Source: Phytophthora sp. 'mugwort' (Eukaryota; Oomycota; Peronosporomycetes; Peronosporales; Peronosporaceae). From it: 64,000 nt of DNA. The notes under the pieces are model-generated. The model was given only the letters and a program-made list of their open reading frames with translations, had not been told where the DNA came from and ran no database searches. The stretch is taken from assembly GCA_033558025.1 (NCBI GenBank), contig JAUCEF010000004.1, positions 1,736,001 through 1,800,000 on the forward strand, given 5' to 3'. This document shows, one piece after another, positions 37,257-47,143 of this stretch (position 1 is the stretch's first letter; each line of letters starts with the position of its first letter). Position numbers and translations under genes: made by a program.

Positions 37257-38380
37257 CTAGTACCCGGCCCAGCCGATCAACATTACGCACGGGGAGCCAC
37301 CAATATGTTTATCATAATGCTCCGGTAGCAGCTTCAACACGCCATTGGATTCAACGATTGATATCAGGTCATGTAAGCATGGTTCGCCATGCACAAATCG
37401 GAATACCCCATCACAAACACTACGATCAAGTTGGTGTACAACAATTTTGTACGCTTTCTTCATAAGCTCGTGGGTTTTTGGTGATTGCCCAGACACTGAT
37501 GATCCTTACAATCGCTGAGTATGTATCCTCATCACGAAATTGCATCGGTATCTCTCCGAGGTCCCTAACAAGTGCTAGAGTGTTACGTGGCCCGTTCAAA
37601 ACCCACCACGGGAGAAGCTTGTGAAAGACGGTGAACAAGTCACCGTTGCAATTGTCGAGTCAGCTCTTCATTTTGGCATGGGTACCCTCTACCCCCGAGG
37701 TGTCCTGGCAACTGAAATTTGTGAACTGATTGGTCCAGCACTTCACAAATTTGTTTTTGTATGGCCACTACACTCGCTGTAAATACTCTCCCATGCTGCT
37801 GCTCATCTGTGCAAGTTTTGCGCTACGCTGAATAAATTCGTGCTCGTTGACGCATCCACGTGGCGTCGAACATAACCATAAAGTATGTTCCTTCAGTTTT
37901 TCGAGAAGATCTTCGATACTAGTCCTTGTCGATAACTGCTTCGATCTCATCGTGCTCTTGGTGTTGGAAATATCCTTAACGTTCACTAAAGTACCTGGAT
38001 TTGTCATAATCATTGTTGCCATTATTTTCTGATTCGAAATTCCTGCCACCGTCTGAACTGAGATAAGACCAGAAGCTGTGTGGTTAGACCCGGCGGAGCA
38101 TTGCACAGCTCGTTGTCGGTGCGCAGCGTGGACTCTTACGTCGAGTGAAGCAGGATGGTTGTGTGTCTGGCTACTATCTCTGGTGTAGACAATTTTCCAG
38201 GGCCCGTTGGGGTTCGATGTGTCGACAACGACGATCTTGATGCGCATTCCGCACCCGATGCGTTTCAAGCGGCGAGCTCCGCGCTGAAGGTCCTCTGGTT
38301 TTAACTTTCTTCTATTTTTCGGTCTTCCTGCTTTGTCGCACTCGAACAGTCTAGCACAATCTCGTTATTATCGTTCCACT
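37257..38380 (-). pseudogene. MULE transposase remnant
   Basis: The open piece 37768-38268 carries RIKIVVVDTSNPNGPWKIVY and the THNHPAS histidine motif of the FAR1/WRKY-like DNA-binding region, then ISNQKIMATMI and RTSIEDLLEKL. After a stop the sequence resumes near 37760 with FVKCWTNQFTNFSCQDTSGV and near 37640 with GDLFTVFHKLLPWW, the post-catalytic region of oomycete MULEs. The DDE core between them is largely missing, so it is an internal-deletion derivative. Confidence 0.7.
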
Positions 38381-38626
38381 GCGGTTTTTTCTTAGAGACG
38401 TTGAGTTGTGAGCTCGTGTCCATGCGTGACGAGCATCTTTCGCAAGTTTTTCCGATGGGTATTCCAATGGCGGCGGAGCTTTTCTATGAAATACGTGCCG
38501 GGTGCCGGTCTGTATACGCCTACCATCCTTTGCAGTATGAAGAGAAGTATATGCTTGAGCTCAATAGAGATGTTCGGTTGAAAGCGCTAAAGAAAATGGA
38601 CGGTAGCGGTGTGGGTGGCTCCTGAT

Positions 38627-38740
38627 AAGCGCACATTGCGTACTATTATGCATAAATAATGACTCCTTGTCCGCAGTCTAACCTTCTAAGCGCAAGTTGC
38701 GTAGCTGTATTATAGATAGGCTCCTCATTCGCAAATTTAT
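38627..38740 (+). repeat. two diverged 50-60 bp tandem units
   Basis: TAAGCGCACATTGCGTA at 38627 and TAAGCGCAAGTTGCGTA at 38687 begin two adjacent similar units, each continuing through an AT-rich part to a CTCCT.GT/ATTCGCA segment. They are subterminal to the right TIR of the MULE. Confidence 0.65.
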
Positions 38741-38851
38741 CTTCTTTGACTTGAAGCGCCAGCACGTGGTCCGTTACTCAGGCGTCTGTCCGGCCTGTCT
38801 TTGTACGGGAGCTCCGAGAATGGGAGCTCCTTAGATGGTCCCTCACCCGAA

Positions 38852-39684
38852 CGACATCCTCTCATCCCTCTCGCTCTTGGTAAATGAGTGAAATGAGTGG
38901 AAGGCCACGAAATACGAATATCCTGCATGTTTTAATCCGAACGCATAGAATTGGTAACGTCCGGTGGACCGTAACAACAACTGATAAAAAAAATAGATTA
39001 TCCTATAGGAAACGAGAATACTGTTCTTGAAGGATTTGGTTGGTACTAGGTCGTCTGCGACTTTACGCTGGGAATACGATATTTTTATTTCTTGGTAACT
39101 AGGAAGCGTACATGTGAATGCGGAGCAGCGAGGGTATTTGAATGGAGCAAACAGAGCAGTCGCCTGGCGCTGTGTGCAGTTATCCGGTTTGCGCGTTTTT
39201 GTCTGGCTCAATGCTCACGGGAATGTCAGTGTCGTCCTTAGCGGCAGGAGAAGCGAGAGGTCAACTCTATCATGCTGCTCCAATCGATTCCAATCACAGC
39301 CAGAACCAACCTGAGAGGTCAACTTCTATTATGCTGCTCTGCCCATTGTACAAGTGGCACGAATGTTGCTTGAAGCCTCATGTTGGCCGAGGTTACGCGC
39401 ACGCAGTACCGTGGAATTAATCCGTTGAGGGCTGTGCATCCCTCATTCTTCGGTATTCCCAGTAAAAATATTGCACCGTGTCTTATATTTTTCTGTTTCG
39501 ATGTAATGTTGCACGAATGTACAAATGCTTTACTTTTATCTTCATAAGTGAATACCCTGCTGTAATACAGCCTGTATCGTGAACCGGTACCATTTCTACA
39601 TGTACAGTACATGTATCTGATTGGCTACATATCGGATTGTCCGTGTTCATAACTGTGTTGCACGCCCTGCACATTTGAAACAAG
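38852..39684. other. no gene recognised
   Basis: Intergenic sequence left of the LAMTOR3-like gene. Short frames only. It contains at about 39046-39065 a 20-base match to sequence at 47139-47158. Confidence 0.4.
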
Positions 39685-40394
39685 ATGGATGCTGCCGCCG
39701 AGATGGTACCAAGTCCGACGCCACCCGCTTGCCGAATCCACGGTGAAGCTAGCGATCTAACCGTCTCCACTATCTCTCCATTGACCATTGCAGAGCCCGA
39801 TCTTACAGGAGAAGCTGAACGACGTGCTGAGCAGGTGTGGATAGACGTCCTGAGAGTCAAAGTTGATGCAGTGATACTGACGTTGTAACGAATATTTTGC
39901 GGCAGATACGACGCGTTGGAGGCTATCCTGGTGTGCACGTCCGAGGGTGTCCCCCTCCTCAAAGGTGCAGCTCGAAATCTGCGTTTTTTTTTCATCATTT
40001 ACGGAGGTTTCTAACGCTGTTTGTGAAACTTTGTAGTGTCTGCGGAAGAGAAGTCGGAATTATCGTATGAGTACACGGAGACGGTGCTGCCCACGGTCTT
40101 CGCTGGCGCAGCGGAGCAGGTACGAGATCTGACTGATTAGTTCGGGGGTTATTTGTGTTTGACGCTCACGCTGCGTGTGATTTCTAGATCGGGAAGCTCA
40201 AATTTGGAGCCGTGCAAAGTGTGACGGCATTCTTCGACGATGTGGTTCTGATTCACATTAACCACGCGCCGCTAGTGATCACGCTCGTGGCGCCCAACTC
40301 GCCGCATATCGGTGCGCTCCATGCTCTGGCGAGTGAACTACGTCCTGCACTCACACCGCTCAAGAAATGCGTTGAGAGCGCAGATGTGCACTAA
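39685..40394 (+). CDS. LAMTOR3: LAMTOR3/MP1-like Ragulator subunit
   Basis: Four exons fit: 39685-39836, 39906-39964, 40037-40119 and 40188-40394 (501 nt, 166 residues). The conserved part reads YDALEAILVCTSEGVPLLK, then YTETVLPTVFAGAAEQIGKL, then DDVVLIHINHAPLVITLVA and LASELRPALTPLKK. This follows the roadblock-fold MP1/LAMTOR3 pattern (start strand, helix, G.LV.F strand, C-terminal helix). LAMTOR3 pairs with LAMTOR2 on late endosomes/lysosomes and anchors Rag GTPases and MAPK signalling. The N-terminal 45 residues are longer than in animals, and the first intron (GTGGAT donor, phase 2) is the least certain splice. Tail-to-tail with the EXS gene (145 bp). Confidence 0.75.
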
Positions 40395-40539
40395 TTCAGA
40401 GCCCAGAGCAGTCGGTAAAGAGCTCAAGGAACGGATTGAGTTCAAGTCAATGCATCTCTCTGTGTTAATATGGCGTAGATCGGGGAAACGAACATGCGTC
40501 TAATTTCTTACTTTGTGTGCGGATGGTCACGCTTCAGTT

Positions 40540-42164
40540 TTACATTTCATCGGCCACCGCGTCTTCGGCAGAGCTGGTGGTCGCTTTATTCGGGCTCGTG
40601 TCTCGTCGTAGGTGCGTCGATGCCGTATGGTCCCCACCGCTTACCAACATTGCTTGTGGTTTGCCTGGGTAGCTCGCAACGGTAATGGCAGCGGGCGCGA
40701 TCATTTCATCCTGTTGCGTTCCTTCTTGTAGACCATGGCAGGTTTCTGCATCATCAGCATTGGTAGCATTTCTCATCGCCTGAAGAAGCAATTCACTGCC
40801 AGAGTTGTCACGAGAACTCTGGCTGAGCGTACTGCTCGAGTCAGTTTCGGCAGAAAACGAATTGGGGCGGCTCAGTGTTCGCATCCGGGGCTTTGTGTCT
40901 TCAAGGGCATCATCTTCGTCATCTCCCATCAGCGGCATCTTTTCAATAATCTCTTCAAGCTCCAGACTGTCGGCAGAGAGCTTCTTGCTGCCGAGAATGT
41001 CCAACTTGATGCATTGCCACTCGACACGGACGAAGTTCCAGATGATACGACGAACGACTTCTGCGACCTGCGCGACCAGCTTGAAGTGCACGCCACGGAG
41101 CATCCAGTCCCACCACTTGGCCACCCATAAAATACGAAGCACGAAGTCTATCGCGATAATCACATAGTAAATTTTGCGCGGTCGGTACGTCAATTGGTGG
41201 CGCAACAAGGCAACTCTTCGAGGCAGCTTTGGCTGGCCAAGACCCCAGTCCATGACGACATCCCACAAGAACGAGTACAGCGAGTTGAATACAGCACAGA
41301 GCAGGAAGAAACTGCTTTGCTCCGGTCGTGCCAGCCCCATGAGCATCGGATACGCACCCACGGAAATCACTAATAAACTGGAGCAATACTTCATTGTGTT
41401 CAGCAAGTGAAGAAACCGGTCATTGACGCTTGGTGTCCGCTGGAACGAGATCAAGCACTGCGTCGCGCGAATACTGCACAAATAAAACATCAGACAACGA
41501 GCCATACCAACTTTTGGCCAAACACTGTGTCCACTCACATGTACGGTGTGCTGGCTGCAAAGTACGGCAGAGGGGACTCCTTAAGCTTGGAGATGTACGA
41601 CTCTCTCAGGTCCTCGGGCTCGCTGTTGAATGACATGAGCAGCAACATCAGCGCCACTGACAAATCCTGAATAAACTTGGACAGCGACGTCATGCCGTCA
41701 GCGATAAACACCTCAATGAACGGCGTGGCGTGCGTAGGTAACTTGAACGACAGGTGCTGGAAGGGCCAGAAGCAGCGCGCCAGCTTGCGCAGCACGAACA
41801 TGCGGAACTTGTAGTGCAATACGTCGAGCGGGCATAGCAGCAGCGCCGCTGCGATGGCCACGTAGCCCAGCAGCAGCATCTCCATGCGCGTCTCGTCCAC
41901 GCCAAAGCTGTCGCCGCGCCGGGCTGCCTCTCCGTTGAACAGCAGAAACTGCACCAGACACATGAAGAGCGCCATCTTGAGCACGCCGCGCGCCGTGGGC
42001 ACCTCGTCCGGCCGCATGTCCATGACCCGGTCGAAGGCCAAGTTGTTTCTCTTAAATACGTGCAGATTGGCCGCTAGTCCGAGTAGGAAGGTGTTGACGG
42101 CCAGCGGTCCGCACACAAAGAACCACGTGTTCACATGGTACGGCGCCGGTAGCTGCTCCTCCAT
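40540..42164 (-). CDS. EXS-domain (ERD1/XPR1/SYG1) membrane protein lacking SPX
   Basis: Two exons, 42164-41539 and 41473-40540, with a 65-nt intron (GTGAGT...GTGCAG); joined length 1560 nt, 519 residues. The first exon holds several hydrophobic helices (WFFVCGPLAVNTFLLGL, MLLLGYVAIAAALLLCPLDV). The second contains the EXS core: QCLISFQRTPS, HLLNTMKYCSSLLV, WDVVMDWGLGQPK, YYVIIAIDFVLRILWVAKWW, VRRIIWNFVRVEWQCI. A Ser/Asp-rich cytoplasmic tail follows. EXS proteins handle phosphate export or Golgi phosphate recycling and glycosyltransferase retention. The N-terminal SPX sensor of XPR1/PHO1 is absent, so an ERD1-like role is likelier; that is inference. It lies between LAMTOR3 and IMPA. Confidence 0.9.
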
Positions 42165-42408
42165 TGTTGCCGTCGGGCAGCGAAAACTGAGACTGACTGT
42201 ACAATCAACGCGGGGTTCTGCAAGACACGCGATTGGACAGTAAAGATAGATGTGGCGTTACGATTGGATAGAAAAGGGTACCGTTTAACAGAGGAATGCG
42301 AGCTGAGGACGAAGGCAAAATTGTAACGTTAGAGTAGGCGAGGCCTGCATTGGGTCTGTACAGTACTAATTTGGTACTGTAGCTCTACTGTAGGTGAAAG
42401 ATTACAGC

Positions 42409-43342
42409 TCATTTGCGGACGTGCACGGCGTCGGCCTTCTTGATGAGCTCGAGCATACTCTCGTGAATGTCGCCCTTGTTGTTGGACACCACGATATTGC
42501 GCGTGCTGAGCGAGAAGGGCGTGCCGTCACTGTTAGTCACGTGGCCGCCAGCCTCCTTCACCAGCAGTGCACCGGCTGCCACGTCCCACGAGTTCAAGTC
42601 CAGCTCGTAGAAGGCCTTGGCCACATACACAATACAATTAAAACACTCGTTAGAATCACTGCGTCCGGCATCTACGCAGTGACAATTAACGCACCGACTG
42701 GCGTCCGGCCGCCGTCCACGCGAGCTCGATCGCCGCCGCTCCCTGCAGACGCAGCCCCCTGCATTTGGCCGAGAACTCTCGCGCGCAGTCAAGCATGGGA
42801 AGACGCACACTGTCCTTGGTGCCGATGCCGAAGCCCACGAGCGCCTCGGAAAACGAGGCTTCTTGACTGACGTGCGCCGGCTGGCCGTTTAGAAACGTGC
42901 CCTTGCCCTTTTGCGCCGTGAAGATCTCGTCGCGGTACGGGTCGTAGATGACGCCAACCACCACGTCACCGAGATGGGCGCAGGCTACGGACACGACGCT
43001 GGTCGGGCGGTGGTGCACAAAGTTGGTGGTGCCGTCGATGGGGTCCACGACCCAGAGCCACTCCTTGCTCACCATGTCGTGCAACGCGCGGGCCGATGCC
43101 TCGCTGCCGGGCGCGACGTTCTCCTCGCCCAGGAACTCGTGGCTCGGGAACGTCTCCTTAATAGTGGCAAACACGAGGTCCTGGCACTGCTTGTCCACGA
43201 CCGTGACCAGGTCGTCCTTGGACGCCTTGGTCTTCTCCACGCGCGACGTGCTCAGATGCGACTTCATGTGGGCACCGGCGGCGCGCGCAGCCGCGACGGC
43301 TACTTGGAGCATCGCGTTCATGTCCGTGGGGGCAGGCGCCAT
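42409..43342 (-). CDS. IMPA: inositol-1-monophosphatase
   Basis: Exons 43342-42695 and 42615-42409, intron with GTGCGT donor and an AAG acceptor; joined product 284 residues. The metal-binding motifs are complete: GEE at residues 72-74, DPIDGTT at 100-106, and WDVAAG at about 226-231 (Asp227). The enzyme hydrolyses inositol monophosphates to myo-inositol with Mg2+. I chose the ATG giving MAPAPTDMNAM. A longer open frame reaches 43483 but its extra part (MILWRLLNY...) is hydrophobic and AT-rich, probably leader sequence. The first-exon end was placed so that AAGRQS joins AFYE, as in the family. Upstream of the EXS gene on the same strand. Confidence 0.93.
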
Positions 43343-44185
43343 TGATGCCAGCTCTGCTGTAATGTAACTTGAGGAATTAGACGGCAGCGAATGTTTTGCT
43401 GCTTGGGCAAGGCAGGAGATATCCTTAAATGCGACAAATATTAAACAGATAATCCTATAGTTTAATAGCCGCCATAGTATCACTTAATGGAGTCAGCACA
43501 ACAGTGGTGTGCCAGAATAATGGTACATTCGGGAGCCGTAGCCAGGTTTATGATAGTATTATCTCTTGAAGTGTATATCAATCGGACAATATGAGGGTTT
43601 TGGAAACAGACTAGGGTATAAACAACTAGGACTCTCTGGGTCTGGGTCTGTCTTCCTCTGACGCTATAGCTATAGCTCCGTTGTAGCGAGCGAGTAAGAA
43701 TCCTTGCAGCAAAATAACTGTCATATTGTAACGGCGTATTTCCGTACCTATTATTATATTTTATCATAGTACTAGCTTTACTAAATTACTATCATTAACT
43801 TCACGGGTAATATATATAAGAAACATAATGCTACTATAGACAGACTAATGTAATATGATATAATATTATAATACTCAGATTTTTAGCATGAGCTTACCGT
43901 AGTAGGCATGAGCTTTTGCATTATTTGTCGGCGAAATACACCTTAAGTTATCAAAAATGCCTGCATAGAGTTATTGATCTTCTGTTAATAATAGTATTAA
44001 TCAATGCCACAGTGCAGCAAAACGCACTCAGTCAAGGGGAATACGAGCGTGCTTTTGTTATACCTGCAATCGATTCGACGTATGTGGCGTTTCCAACAAC
44101 TACAAATAGGATGTGGCTGGACATTAATAGCAGCGGATGCCAGTTGCCACTCGCTTCCGCTGCGACGGATCGTGGTGAAGACGCA
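43343..44185. other. AT-rich intergenic region
   Basis: From about 43480 to 43910 base composition becomes strongly AT-rich with runs such as TATATATA. It separates the divergent IMPA and polytopic-protein genes and must hold both promoters. No gene seen. Confidence 0.5.
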
Positions 44186-46513
44186 ATGAGCGCGTGTTGT
44201 TCCTCTCGAACCGTGGTCAGCCGACTCTGCTCGAGATGTTGTAAATCACGGAACCGCGTGGGCGACCTGAATTCCGTCGTTTCTGAGACCTGGGCAGCTA
44301 ATTATTATCAACAAGAGAGACTTTATCGCAAGGAACAGAAATGGGGACACTTGCTGCATCCGTCTGTCTTCGGGGCATGTCTAGCCATCTTCGGTCGCAC
44401 TGTAGTAGGACCACTAGTGCTATTATTACTGTTCACAGCGACGAATTACCTGTCACCGGACGCTACATTCCTCATCACGTCCGACAACAGCTTCTTCGCG
44501 TTTACTGAGAAAGATTTGTCGATGGCTGGTGGATGTACCGGTTGTCTGGGGGCCTGTAAAATCGTGTTATTGACGTATGCAATGTACAACAAGTTGTCTC
44601 TCACTAGTGGACCCCCTTTCACAGCATTTACTAGTATCCCTCCAACGGAATCGTTGTATGATTTCAGTTCTCTCGGTGCGGATGCTCTCGCACTTGGGGA
44701 AACTCTGGATACCAGCGAGGCACTATGTCAAAGTAGTGTAAACGAGTGGGGGTCCGCCATGAATGCGCTCACGGGAACTGCTCAACAAGTTCTGGATGTC
44801 ATCATCACACTTAACCTTAGTATTCCTCTTCAAACACGACGAGAGCTTGGGCTTGGCGTCGAGCGTGCTAAGGAATGCGTAACCACTTGGACTATCATGG
44901 CTCTCCCGCGGTTGTTTTTTCTGTTCCCGATTGACCACAACAGTACCAAATTCGGCGAAGTCCCCGCTGTGGCCATCCACATCGCTCCGGATCTGACCGA
45001 GTGCCGTCCAGACGTCACCATGGATTCGATGCTTCTCGGCTCAAAGTTGGCGCTGGACACTGACGGGCGCGACTTGCTGTCTGTTGTCCCTGAAGCTCTG
45101 AAATTGTTTCCGTACAGCTTCGCTAGCAGCTTGCCGCCAGTTTCACGCGAAGTACTAGCGTCCGAGACAAAATACGTCGTTGATTCCGTCTTAGAACCTT
45201 TGATGCACGCGTATTATGGAGCCTGTCGCGTGCATGAGGTGAATACGACGGGCGTTTATATCGAAGAGACTTGCGAGATCTCTGAACACTGGGCAAGTTA
45301 TGGTTTAATGGTGCAATCTCCAGACAACATGCCATTGTGCAGCACTAGCGATGTGTGTGTCCACAATTACTACAACTCGCAGTGGGAATGGGTGAGTGAA
45401 ATCTCCACAGCTGAGCCAAACCGTGTCGCCATCTACATGAACACTTTTCGAAGTCGTTACGCTGATAAAGTCGGTATTAGTGTCTTGCCCGGTCTCGTGG
45501 TCATGCAGATTTTTATCATGGGAATGGTTAGTCTTTACGAAGTCATGTCGCACAAACGTTCCGTATTGCTGACTCAAATCTGGGCATATCGATGTCAAAG
45601 TGGCAAAACGCAAGTGGTTTATCTTGCCGAAGTGGCTTATCACCTCATTTATAGCTCGGATTTGTACTTGCTTGGGTTTTCCACGGGCACGCTGACGACA
45701 GCGTCACTCGCGAACCTTGCGTGTTGTTTTTACGCCTTCTCGTATTCCTTCATTAATCTGGCAAAGTCACGATCCGGAGACCAACAACTTAACCGCCACT
45801 TCCGCCTCACGTGGGAGGCCACTCAAGTCGTCATCACAGCTTGCGTCGTGACTGCTCTGCGTGTTGTACAACGTAACCCGTTGGAGTCCATCATTTCCAC
45901 AAACGCTGAGATTTTACGCAAAACATCTGCACGTGGTACCAAATATTGTGGCCTCAATGATGCTTGCATCATTTTTACGGTCAACGCGCCTACAATTATT
46001 ACCCTTTTGTCTTCGGTCTTGGGTCTCTTGGCAGTAATAACTACTTCGATGCTAGTAAAGAAATCAAGTCCAAAGGTGACAAATACTGAGCTATTGTCTC
46101 AGAGGTCAGAGGAAAATTTCAAAAATGTCGGTCCAACCACACATCCGCTTATTCCAGATGAGAGACTTACTTCCTTTGAGAAGAACTGCCTCGGCTCGCC
46201 GTTCAGAAAACTTTTTTATGATTGCGATGATTTCGCGTACGAAATTTACAATGGGAAACGCTGCACCACTGTGGAGGCGCTACTGCTCACAGGCTACCTC
46301 TATTATGGAGAACATATTTACCAGGCAACGTCTGTGTTATTGCTCATTGTGGCGCGTGTGTTGCCTCGGAAACTCCTTCGCACGTTTAACGTGCTTCTTT
46401 TGCGCTGGCATTTGCATCCGACAACAGGTGTATTAACACACGCCTTGTCCTGTACGTGGTATGCAGCAAGTAAGGAGAATCACGCACTCAATGGAATGAC
46501 GCCAGTGGCGTGA
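44186..46513 (+). CDS. polytopic membrane protein of unknown function
   Basis: A single-exon frame of 775 residues from ATG 44186 (MSACCSSRTVVSRLC). An in-frame ATG at 44111 would add 25 residues, and the open frame further upstream uses TTG, so I prefer 44186. A Cys-rich cytoplasmic-looking start is followed by a helix (VGPLVLLLLFTATNYL), then a long extracytoplasmic-looking segment of about 330 residues with NxS/T sites (NLS, NTT). Then come helices (ISVLPGLVVMQIFIMGMVSLY, a middle pair, ATQVVITACVVTALRVV, TIITLLSSVLGLLAVITTS) and a cytoplasmic tail with a hydrophobic stretch. It resembles oomycete-specific multi-helix families; I know no function. Codons are less GC-biased than its neighbours. 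Confidence 0.8.
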   Translation: MSACCSSRTVVSRLCSRCCKSRNRVGDLNSVVSETWAANYYQQERLYRKEQKWGHLLHPSVFGACLAIFGRTVVGPLVLLLLFTATNYLSPDATFLITSDNSFFAFTEKDLSMAGGCTGCLGACKIVLLTYAMYNKLSLTSGPPFTAFTSIPPTESLYDFSSLGADALALGETLDTSEALCQSSVNEWGSAMNALTGTAQQVLDVIITLNLSIPLQTRRELGLGVERAKECVTTWTIMALPRLFFLFPIDHNSTKFGEVPAVAIHIAPDLTECRPDVTMDSMLLGSKLALDTDGRDLLSVVPEALKLFPYSFASSLPPVSREVLASETKYVVDSVLEPLMHAYYGACRVHEVNTTGVYIEETCEISEHWASYGLMVQSPDNMPLCSTSDVCVHNYYNSQWEWVSEISTAEPNRVAIYMNTFRSRYADKVGISVLPGLVVMQIFIMGMVSLYEVMSHKRSVLLTQIWAYRCQSGKTQVVYLAEVAYHLIYSSDLYLLGFSTGTLTTASLANLACCFYAFSYSFINLAKSRSGDQQLNRHFRLTWEATQVVITACVVTALRVVQRNPLESIISTNAEILRKTSARGTKYCGLNDACIIFTVNAPTIITLLSSVLGLLAVITTSMLVKKSSPKVTNTELLSQRSEENFKNVGPTTHPLIPDERLTSFEKNCLGSPFRKLFYDCDDFAYEIYNGKRCTTVEALLLTGYLYYGEHIYQATSVLLLIVARVLPRKLLRTFNVLLLRWHLHPTTGVLTHALSCTWYAASKENHALNGMTPVA

Positions 46514-46696
46514 GACAAAGGCTTTGGCATGCACCATGTAATACGTTTCTAGCATGGGTCTTCGACGTGAATCTCCAAGGACGACTATCGATCGCAGGAT
46601 ATAATTTCACCTAAGCGACGATCCGTCATACCGATCCTTTGTTGGTCGACTTGTTCGTAAGCGAATCATGTAATCAACGAGATGTCTAGATTCTTA

Positions 46697-47143
46697 GTAC
46701 CGTATTCCCCCTGTTAGAAGCGTCGCTATCTTAGAAGCGTCACTTCATTTTATCCAATCCTATTTCTCCATTATTATTTTTAGTTTCCGCTCTGCCACAA
46801 GCGTCAGAGCTGAAAAATGAGTGGCCCGGACAATGTTCACTTTCGGAAGCGCAAGACATGAGAAGGCTACGAATCAGCACGACAGACCTGAGATTGTACA
46901 CACAGCTAGCTATCATACCAGTGTAGATGAATTTTAAAGCGCACGCCGTCGCCATAGCCTTCTCCGAGAATGCACTCCCTATTTGACAGTCACAATCACA
47001 GTAATACAAAGCACCCATTCAGGGTGGTTTTGCATTACCGTACATAATTTGGTAGTACGTAAACATCGTTCCGTCAACGGAGACCTGTACACCTAACCCG
47101 GACGTGTACATTAGTGACGCTTCTAACAGGGGGAGTACGGTAC
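46697..47143. mobile_element. 447-bp MITE with 31-bp TIRs and TA target site
   Basis: Terminal repeats starting GTACCGTAyTCCCCCTGTTA run 31 bases and agree at 29 positions between the left (46697-46727) and right (47113-47143) ends. TA flanks both ends (46695-46696, 47144-47145), a Tc1/mariner or pogo-type target. The inside has no transposase, and the left subterminal region repeats TTAGAAGCGTC. Confidence 0.85.

Larger units (their letters stand above)
36905..38842 (-). mobile_element. MULE (Mutator-like) element with long TIRs and 9-bp TSD
   Basis: About 98 bp at 36905-37002 are inverted at 38743-38842 with roughly 85 percent identity, including the perfectly shared GTACAAAGACAGGCCGGACA. 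The outer ends begin GGGA. Flanking 9-mers TTGCCCGAA (36896-36904) and TCACCCGAA (38843-38851) agree at 7 of 9 positions, the size expected for a Mutator target duplication. The inside reads on the minus strand as a MULE-type transposase with a zinc-binding-like start region, so structure and coding content agree. Total 1938 bp; inactive. Confidence 0.82.

Noticed and set aside
36087..38842. MULE inserted inside the copia element
   Set aside because: Copia coding is visible only on the left side of the MULE; I could not recognise its continuation to the right of 38851.
43343..43483. Hydrophobic N-terminal extension of inositol monophosphatase
   Set aside because: The family starts near MAPAPTDMNAM; the extension is AT-rich leader sequence with no cleavable targeting pattern I can support.
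43916..44185. Upstream extension of the polytopic protein
   Set aside because: Would need a TTG start and is AT-rich; ATG 44186 (or 44111) is more likely.
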